Origin: Mimachlamys varia
Taxonomy: Eukaryota > Mollusca > Bivalvia > Pectinida > Pectinidae
DNA length: 64,000 bases
NCBI GenBank assembly: GCA_947623455.1
Contig: OX392527.1
Coordinates: 65,175,115 to 65,239,114 of the forward strand
Reading direction: 5' to 3'
Shown: positions 56,580-64,000 of the stretch, one piece after another
Position numbering within the stretch: position 1 is the stretch's first letter
Layout: each line of letters opens with the position of its first letter
Made by a program: the position numbers and the translations under genes
Notes under the pieces: model-generated
Seen by the model: only the letters and a program-made list of their open reading frames with translations
Told to the model about the DNA's origin: nothing
The model's database searches: none

Positions 56580-59500
56580 TATAACTACTGTGTTCCTCTA
56601 TTTACGATTTCCCTGTAAAAGTTATAACCCCTATATATAACTACTGTGTTCCTCTATTTACGATTTCCCTATAAAAGTTATAACCCCTATATATAACTAA
56701 TGTGTTCCTCTATTTACGATTTCCCTATAAAAGTTATAACCCCTATATATAACTACTGTGTTCCTCTATTTACGATTTCCCAGTAAAAGTTATAACCCCT
56801 ATATATAACTACTGTGTTCCTCTACTTACGATTTCCCTGTAAAAGTTATAACCCCTATATATAACTACTGTGTTCCTCTATTTACGATTTCCCTATAAAA
56901 GTTATAACCCCTATATATAACTAATGTGTTCCTCTATTTACGATTTCCCTATAAAAGTTATAACCCCTATATATAACTACTGTGTTCCTCTATTTACGAT
57001 TTCCCAGTAAAAGTTATAACCCCTATATATAACTACTGTGTTCCTCTATTTACGATTTCCCTATAAAAGTTATAACCCCTATATATAACTACTGTGTTCC
57101 TCTATTTACGATTTCCCTGTAAAAGTTATAACCCCTATATATAACTAATGTGTTCCTCTATTTACGATTTCCCTATAAAAGTTATAACCCCTATATATAA
57201 CTACTGTGTTCCCGTACTTACGATTTCCCTATAAAAGTTATAACCGCTATATATAACTACTGTGTTCCTCTATTTACGATTTCCCTATAAAAGTTATAAC
57301 CCCTATATATAACTACTGGGTTCCTCTATTTACGATTTCCCTGTAAAAGTTATAACCCCTATATATAACTACTGTGTTCCCGTACTTACGATTTCCCTGT
57401 AAAAGTTATAACCCCTATATATAACTACTGTGTTCCTCTATTTACGATTTCCCTATAAATGTTATAACCCCTATATATAACTACTGTGTTCCCGTACTAG
57501 CGATTTCCCTGTAAAAGTTATAACCCCTATGTATAACGACTGTGTTCCGGTACTAACGATTTCCCTGTAAAAGTTATAACCCCTATGTATAACGACTGTG
57601 TTCCTGTACCTACGATTTCCCTATAAAAGTTATAACCCCTATATATAACTACTGTGTTCCTCTATTTACGATTTCCCTATAAAAGTTAAAACCCCTATAT
57701 ATAACTACTGTGTTCCTCTATTTACGATTTCCCTATAAAAGTTATAACCCCTATATATAACTACTGTGTTCCTCTATTTACGATTTCCCTATAAAAGTTA
57801 TAACCCCTATATATAACTACTGTGTTCCTCTATTTACGATTTCCCTATAAAAGTTATAACCCCTATATATAACTACTGTGTTCCTCTATTTACGATTTCC
57901 CTGTAAAAGTTAAAACCCCTATATATAACGACTGTGTTCCCGTACCTACGATTTCCCTGTAAAAGTTATAACCCCTATATATAACTACTGTGTTCCTCTA
58001 TTTACGATTTCCCTATAAAAGTTATAACCCCTATATATAACTAATGTGTTCCTCTATTTACGATTTCCCTATAAAAGTTATAACCCCTATATATAACTAC
58101 TGGGTTCCTCTACTTACGATTTCCCTGTAAAAGTTATAACCCCTATATATAACTACTGTGTTCCTCTATTTACGATTTCCCTGTAAAAGTTATAACCCCT
58201 ATATATAACTACTGTGTTCCCGTACTAACGATTTCCCTATAACAGTTATAACCCCTATATATAACTACTGTGTTCCTCTATTTACGATTTCCCTATAAAA
58301 GTTATAACCCCTATATATAACTACTGGGTTCCTCTACTTACGATTTCCCTGTAAAAGTTATAACCCCTATATATAACTACTGTGTTCCTCTACTTACGAT
58401 TTCCCTATAAAAGTTATAACCCCTATATATAACTACTGTGTTCCCGTACTAACGATTTCCCTATAAAAGTTATAACCCCTATGTATAACTACTGTGTTCC
58501 TCTATTTACGATTTCCCTGTAAAAGTTATAACCCCTATATATAACTACTGTGTTCCTCTATTTACGATTTCCCTATAAAAGTTATAACCCCTATATATAA
58601 CTACTGTGTTCCCGTACTTACGATTTCCCTATAAAAGTTATAACCCCTATATATAACTACTGTGTTCCTCTATTTACGATTTCCCTATAAAAGTTATAAC
58701 CCCTATATATTACTACTGTGTTCCCGTACTTACGATTTCCCTATAAAAGTTATAACCCCTATATATAACTACTGTGTTCCTCTATTTACGATTTCCCTAT
58801 AAAAGTTATAACCCCTATATATTACTACTGTGTTCCCGTATCTACGATTTCCCTGTAAAAGTTATAACCCCTATATATAACTAGTGTGTTCCTCTACTTA
58901 CGATTTCCCTATAAAAGTTATAACCCCTATATATTACTACTGTGTTCCCGTATCTACGATTTCCCTGTAAAAGTTATAACCCCTATATATAACTAGTGTG
59001 TTCCTCTACTTACGATTTCCCTATAAAAGTTATAACCCCTATATATAACTACTGGGTTCCTCTACTTACGATTTCCCTATAAAAGTTAAAACCCCTATAT
59101 ATAACTACTGTGTTCCTCTATTTACGATTTCCCTATAAATGTTATAACCCCTATATATAACTACTGTGTTCCCGTACTAACAATTTCCCTATAAAAGTTA
59201 TAACCCCTATATATAACTAGTGTGTTCCTCTATTTACGATTTCCCTGTAAAAGTTAAAACCCCTATATATAACTACTGTGTTCCTCTATTTACGATTTCC
59301 CTATAAATGTTATAACCCCTATATATAACTACTGTGTTCCCGTACTAACAATTTCCCTATAAAAGTTATAACCCCTATATATAACTAGTGTGTTCCTCTA
59401 TTTACGATTTCCCTGTAAAAGTTATAACTCCTATATATAACTAGTGTGTTCCTCTATTTACGATTTCCCTGTAAAAGTTATAACTCCTATATATAACTAC

Positions 59501-61312
59501 TGTGTTCCTCTATTTACGATTTCCCTATAAATGTTATAACCCCTATATATAACTACTGTGTTCCCGTACTAACAATTTCCCTATAAAAGTTATAACCCCT
59601 ATATATAACTAGTGTGTTCCTCTATTTACGATTTCCCTGTAAAAGTTATAACCCCTATATATAACTACTGTGTTCCCGTACCTACGATTTCCCTATAAAA
59701 GTTAAAACCCCTATATATAACTACTGTGTTCCTCTATTTACGATTTCCCTATAAAAGTTATAACCCCTATGTATAACTACTATGTTGCTCTACTTACGAT
59801 TTCCCTGTAAAAGTTATAACCCCTATATATAACCACTGTGTTCCCGTACTGACGATTTCCCTGTAAAAGTTATAACCCCTATATATAACTACTGGGTTCC
59901 TCTATTTACGATTTCCCTGTAAAAGTTATAACCCCTATATATAACTACTATGTTGCTCTACTTACGATTTCCCTGTAAAAGTTATAACCCCTATATATAA
60001 CCACTGTGTTCCCGTACTGACGATTTCCCTGTAAAAGTTATAACCCCTATATATAACTACTGGGTTCCTCTACTTACGATTTCCCTATAAAAGTTATAAC
60101 CCCTATATATAACTACTGTGTTCCCGTACTGACGATTTCCCTGTAAAAGTTATAACCCCTATATATAACTACTGGGTTCCCGTACTGACGATTTCCCTAT
60201 AAAAGTTAAAACCCCTATATATAACTACTGGGTTCCTCTACTTACGATTTCCCTATAAAAGTTATAACCCCTATATATAACTACTGTGTTCCCGTACTGA
60301 CGATTTCCCTGTAAAAGTTATAACCCCTATATATAACTACTGGGTTCCCGTACTGACGATTTCCCTATAAAAGTTAAAACCCCTATATATAACTACTGTG
60401 TTCCTCTACTGACTATTTCCCTATAAAAGTTATAACCCCTATATATAACTACTGGGTTCCCGTACTGACGATTTCCCTATAAAAGTTAAAACCCCTATAT
60501 ATAACTACTGTGTTCCTCTACTGACGATTTCCCTATAAAAGTTATAACCCCTATATATAACTACTGTGTTCCTCTATTTACGATTTCCCTGTAAAAGTTA
60601 TAACCCCTATATATAACTACTGTGTTGCTCTACTTACGATTTCCCTATAAAAGTTATAACCCCTATATATAACTACTGTGTTCCTCTATTTACGATTTCC
60701 CTGTAAAAGTTATAACCCCTATATATAACTACTGGGTTCCTCTATTTACGATTTCCCTATAAAAGTTATAACCCCTATATATAACTACTGTGTTCCCGTA
60801 CTTACGATTTCCCTGTAAAAGTTATAACCCCTATATATAACTACTGTGTTCCTCTATTTACGATTTCCCTATAAAAGTTATAACCCCTATATATAACTAC
60901 TTTGTTCCTCTATTTACGATTTCCCTATAAAAGTTATAACCCCTATATATTACTACTGTGTTGCTCTACTTACGATTTCCCTATAAAAGTTATAACCCCT
61001 ATATATAACTACTTTGTTCCTCTATTTACGATTTCCCTATAAAAGTTATAACCCCTATATATTACTACTGTGTTGCTCTACTTACGATTTCCCTATAAAA
61101 GTTATAACCCCTATATATAACTACTGTGTTCCTCTATTTACGATTTCCCTGTAAAAGTTATAACCCCTATGTATAACGACTGTGTTCCGGTACTAACGAT
61201 TTCCCTGTAAAAGTTATAACCCCTATGTATAACGACTGTGTTCCCGTACCTACGATTTCATATAAAAGTTATAACCCCTATAATCATATAACTACTGTGT
61301 TCCTCTACTTAC
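56580..61312 (-). repeat. Minisatellite G, proximal block, 56-bp unit with splice-like sites
   Basis: About 84 copies. On the sense (minus) strand the unit reads GTAAGTAGAGGAACACAGTA, GTTATATATAGGGGTTATAA, CTTTTACAGGGAAATC. It starts with a donor (C|GTAAGT, often weakened to GTAAAT) and ends with TTTTACAG followed by GGAAATC. The true membrane exon ends CAGGAAATC|GTAAGTAGAG, so the unit repeats the real exon/intron boundary. The array directly abuts that donor. Confidence 0.96.
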
Positions 61313-61437
61313 GATTTCCTGATGCAGTAACATGCAATGAGGAGGAAAAAGAGTCCGACGACTATGAGAACGATGATAAGGATCATCACAACCAGGGTAG
61401 GGGTGCGGTCCAATTTATTCTCCGTCTCCGTGGCCAG
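61313..61437 (-). CDS. Transmembrane exon
   Basis: TTTTCCAG|CTG to AAATC|GTAAGT, 125 nt, ending two bases into a Ser codon. LATETENKLDRTPT precedes a hydrophobic helix of about 22 residues (starts LVVMILIIVLIVVGLFF) and YCIRKS follows, with basic residues on the cytoplasmic side as expected for a type I protein. The exon end is the seed sequence of array G. Confidence 0.9.
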
Positions 61438-62159
61438 CTGGAAAATCATCAATATCAATAGTCTTTATGACAGCAGCATCTATGCGATAGCTTTGTTTAA
61501 TATGTAAAAATCCTATTTAGTTAGGTTTTCTTGGTTGATCCTAAAAGCTTGTTCTGGTGCAAAATCCAATCTACTTTTTGTTAAATTTTATTTTCTTTTA
61601 TACCTATATTAATGTATGAAAATAAATCATATTCATTTACTTAACTTTACAAATTTCATTTTATACATAATTATATTTATTGTTAAACATATTTTTCATT
61701 TGACAATGTATGGATTTACTTTAGTGTTAGCCCATTTTTAATTTTCATGCAATTATGAATTTTTAACTTCATAAAACTATGACCTTGACCATCTCATCAA
61801 TAACCAGTGTATACTATCCACACCTGTTTCAGAATTGATTTTTATACTTTGTAAAATGTAAAAGGTCTTATAACTTTTATATTAATGTGATATAATACAC
61901 CTGGCCCAATGGTTTTCTTACGATTTCTATATTATGTAAATATGCAGTTTTAACCTTTGCCCTGACCTGACCTTTACCTTGAGTTGGTTGGTATAGAAAA
62001 GGTCTAAACCATTATTTATGCTTTTACACCTAACTGAGACTTTAATTCAAATACAAGGAATATATACTGATAAATTGGTTCATACAAAATCTATAATTTA
62101 ATTATATATATGCAGTTTTGACCTTTTCCTTCACCTTGACCTTACCCAAGTTACAAAAA
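61438..62159 (-). other. Intron with diverged copies of the upstream exon boundary
   Basis: Around 61945-62012 and 62115-62170 lie diverged copies of the exon end and donor found at 63737: CTCAAG|GTAAAGG and CTTGG|GTAAGGTCAAGG on the sense strand. AAGGTCAAGG tracts are part of the duplicated segment. Confidence 0.6.
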
Positions 62160-63485
62160 TAACTTTCTAATTAACTTATATTAATCACTCTTGTTGACCC
62201 GGATGTTTGTGGCAGTGGGTCTCATTGTGGGTGAAAACCTGCCTACCCGGAGAACCCCTGACTACCCGGAGAACCCCTGACTACCGGAGAACCCCTGACT
62301 ACCCAGAGAACCCCTGACTACCGGAGAACCCCTGACTACCCGGAGAACCCCTGACGACTTTGAGAACCCCTGACTAACCGGAGAACCCCTGACTACCCGG
62401 AAAACCCCTAACTACCCGGAGAACCCCAGACTACCGGAGAACTCCTGGCTACCGGGCGAACCCCTGACTACCCGGAGAACCCCTTACTACCCGGAGAACC
62501 CCTGACTATCGGAGAACCCCTGACAACCCGGAGAACCCTTGACTACCGGAAAACCCCTGACTACCCGGAGAACCCCTGACTACCGGAGAACTCCTGGCTA
62601 CCCGGCGAACCCCTAAATACCCGGAGAACCCCTTACTACCCGGAGAACCCCTGACTACCCGGAGAACCCCTGACTACCGGAGAACCCCTGACTACCCGGA
62701 GAACCCCTGACTACACAGAGAACCCCTGACTACCGGAGAACCCCTGACTATCCGGAGAACCCCGGACTACTCGGAGAACCCCTGACTACCCGGAGAACCC
62801 CTGACTACCCGGAGAACCCCTGACTACCGGAGAACCCCTGACTACCCGGAGAACCCCTGACTACCCAGAGAACCCCTGACTACCGGAGAACCCCTGACTA
62901 CCCGGAGAACCCCTGACTACCCGGAGAACCCCTGACTACACAGAGAACCCCTGACTACCCGGAGAACCCCTGGCTACCCGGAGAACCCCTGACTACACAG
63001 AGAACCCCTGACTACCCGGAAAACCCCTAACTACCCGGAGAACCCCTGACTACCGGAGAACCCCTGACTACCCGGAGAACCCCTGACTACCCCGAGAACC
63101 CCTGACTACCCCGAGAACCCCTGACTACACAGAGAACCCCTGACTACCCGGACAACCCCTGACTACACAGAGAACCCCTGACTACCCGGACAACCCCTGA
63201 CTACACAGAGAACCCCTGACTACACAGAGAACCCCTGACTACCCCGAGAACCCCTGACTACCCGGAGAACCCCTGACTACTCCGAGAACCCCTGACTACC
63301 CCGAGAACCCCTGACTACACAGAGAACCCCTGACTACCCGGACAACCCCTGACTACACAGAGAACCCCTGACTACTCCGAGAACCCCTGACTACCCCGAG
63401 AACCTATACCTTTTCATGTCCAATCAGGGAATCAAGCCCAAGCTACCTTGGTGAAAGGCAAGCACGCTATCCACTGCAAAGGTAG
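62160..63485 (-). mobile_element. SINE with internally expanded core
   Basis: On the minus strand a tRNA-like head (63425-63480: GCAGTGGATAGCGTGC A box, GGGCTTGATTCCC B box) is followed by the array of TTCTCCGGGTAG units and then by a typical SINE 3' body (CACCCACAATGAGACC ... CATCCGGGTCAACAAG). The normal SINE core is TTCTCCGGGTACTCCGG, itself a short duplication, so array H is that core expanded. Confidence 0.7.
62245..63405 (-). repeat. Minisatellite H, 18-19-bp unit
   Basis: About 60 copies of CTACCCGGAGAACCCCTGA with variants CTACACAGAG, CTACCGGAG and CCCGGACAACC. It sits between the head and body of a SINE (see the enclosing entry). Confidence 0.95.
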
Positions 63486-63550
63486 AAAAGGTCAAACCCA
63501 TTTTTGCATACCAATACAGCTGATACAAATTCCGTGATAAGTAAATAGTC

Positions 63551-63610
63551 TTGACCTTTGTCCTGACCTTGAACTTACTTAAGTTGTAGATGGATAGATG
63601 GTCAAATTAA
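63551..63610 (-). repeat. Diverged copy of exon end plus donor
   Basis: The sense strand reads TTTGACCATCTATCCATC, then CTTAA|GTAAGTTCAAGGTC, parallel to the true TTTGACCTTCTGTACATC...CTCAAG|GTAAGGTCAAGG at 63737. Confidence 0.65.
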
Positions 63611-63736
63611 TTTTTTATCCAACCACTACACGACTTGACTTTTAAATACAGGACTTGCATACCAGTATGATTCACACAAAATTTGTGATATGTAAATATT
63701 ATATAATCTTGACCTTTGCCCTGGCCTTGACCTTAC

Positions 63737-63887
63737 CTTGAGTTCTTTGATGTACAGAAGGTCAAAGCCATCACGGTTTTGACTCATTAATAGCTGGAGT
63801 TCATACAGAAGCTGAGCACCGCTGTACACACCCACTCCACCATTACTACCACATCGGGCGCATCCTGCGGAGATGGTGGCATCGGCC
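63737..63887 (-). CDS. Extracellular juxtamembrane exon
   Basis: TTCTTGTGTAG|G to CTCAAG|GTAAGG, 151 nt. ADATISAGCARCGSNGGVG, then VYSGAQLLYELQLLMSQNRD and GFDLLYIKELK. Two Cys in CARC could form a disulphide. It joins in phase 0 to the membrane exon. Upstream exons must lie beyond the window. Confidence 0.82.
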
Positions 63888-64000
63888 CTACACAAGAAAA
63901 ATTGTACCCCGTAAACAACAGTGTTAGCCATAAGGATTTTGTTACTAAGTGCAAAAAACTGTAACTTAAATAACTGTATTTGAAACTTTTGTTTTCGTTC
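63888..64000 (-). other. Start of an upstream intron
   Basis: A pyrimidine-rich acceptor tract (minus strand) and AT-rich DNA; the previous exon is outside the window. Confidence 0.5.

Larger units (their letters stand above)
47264..63887 (-). other. Single-pass membrane protein gene (3' five exons)
   Basis: Five minus-strand exons with matching phases (63737-63887, 61313-61437, 48230-48255, 48040-48068, 47264-47599) encode the last ~221 residues of a type I membrane protein: an extracellular piece with two Cys, a ~22-residue membrane helix, and a ~150-residue acidic, Pro/Glu-rich cytoplasmic tail. The layout and the YSGAQLLYELQ...NRDGFDLLYI segment before the membrane recall the membrane-adjacent region of cadherin-23/protocadherin-15-like proteins, but no cadherin repeat is in view, so the family is only suggested. 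The 13-kb intron after the membrane exon contains array G and a 4-kb transposon. Confidence 0.8.

Overview
The window is metazoan nuclear DNA, most likely from a bivalve mollusc. Support for this: GT-AG introns with short exons, tRNA-derived SINEs with a CTCCGGGTACTCCGG core, diverged AAGGTCAAGGTCA-type repeats, and a terminal AGCTCACTTGG...CCAGGTGAGCT hairpin that I associate with dispersed molluscan repeats. The species cannot be named. There are no bacterial genes, operons, rRNA or CRISPR. Most long open frames are translations of tandem repeats, not genes.

Layout. 1.3-3.8 kb: a 27-bp minisatellite (array A). 5.9-9.0 kb: a 5'-truncated, mutated LINE on the minus strand. 10.2-12.3 kb: the 3' end of a second LINE, split by a well preserved Tc1-type transposon with an intact DD34E transposase. 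12.3-22.7 kb: AT-rich non-coding DNA with SINEs, MITE-like foldbacks and short palindromes built on CAGRGACGTATA/TATACGTCYCTG. 22.8-26.2 kb: a 66-bp minisatellite (B). 27.85-40.38 kb: eight exons encoding the C-terminal ~380 residues of a membrane-anchored flavin monoamine oxidase-like protein (+ strand); three of its introns hold large minisatellites (C, D, E). 40.9-42.0 kb: a palindromic array (F) just past its poly(A) signal. 47.26-63.89 kb: five exons of a single-pass membrane protein (minus strand). Its 13-kb intron is filled by a 56-bp minisatellite (G) that is split by a 4.07-kb terminal-inverted-repeat element. Its upstream intron holds a 19-bp array (H) that appears to have grown inside a SINE. 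The two host genes are convergent.

The most unusual feature is the tandem-repeat load: about 21 kb, roughly one third of the window. In arrays B, C, D, E and G the unit contains a GTAA 5' splice-site-like core on the sense strand of the gene concerned (for B, of the gene presumed to contain it). In C and G the unit is visibly copied from a real exon/intron boundary. In a further intron the exon end plus its donor has been copied three more times in diverged form. This suggests that minisatellites here grow from 5' splice sites, or are tolerated or favoured because they carry them.

The N-terminal FAD-binding exons of the oxidase and the upstream exons of the membrane protein were not found and probably lie in unrecognised short exons or outside the window.
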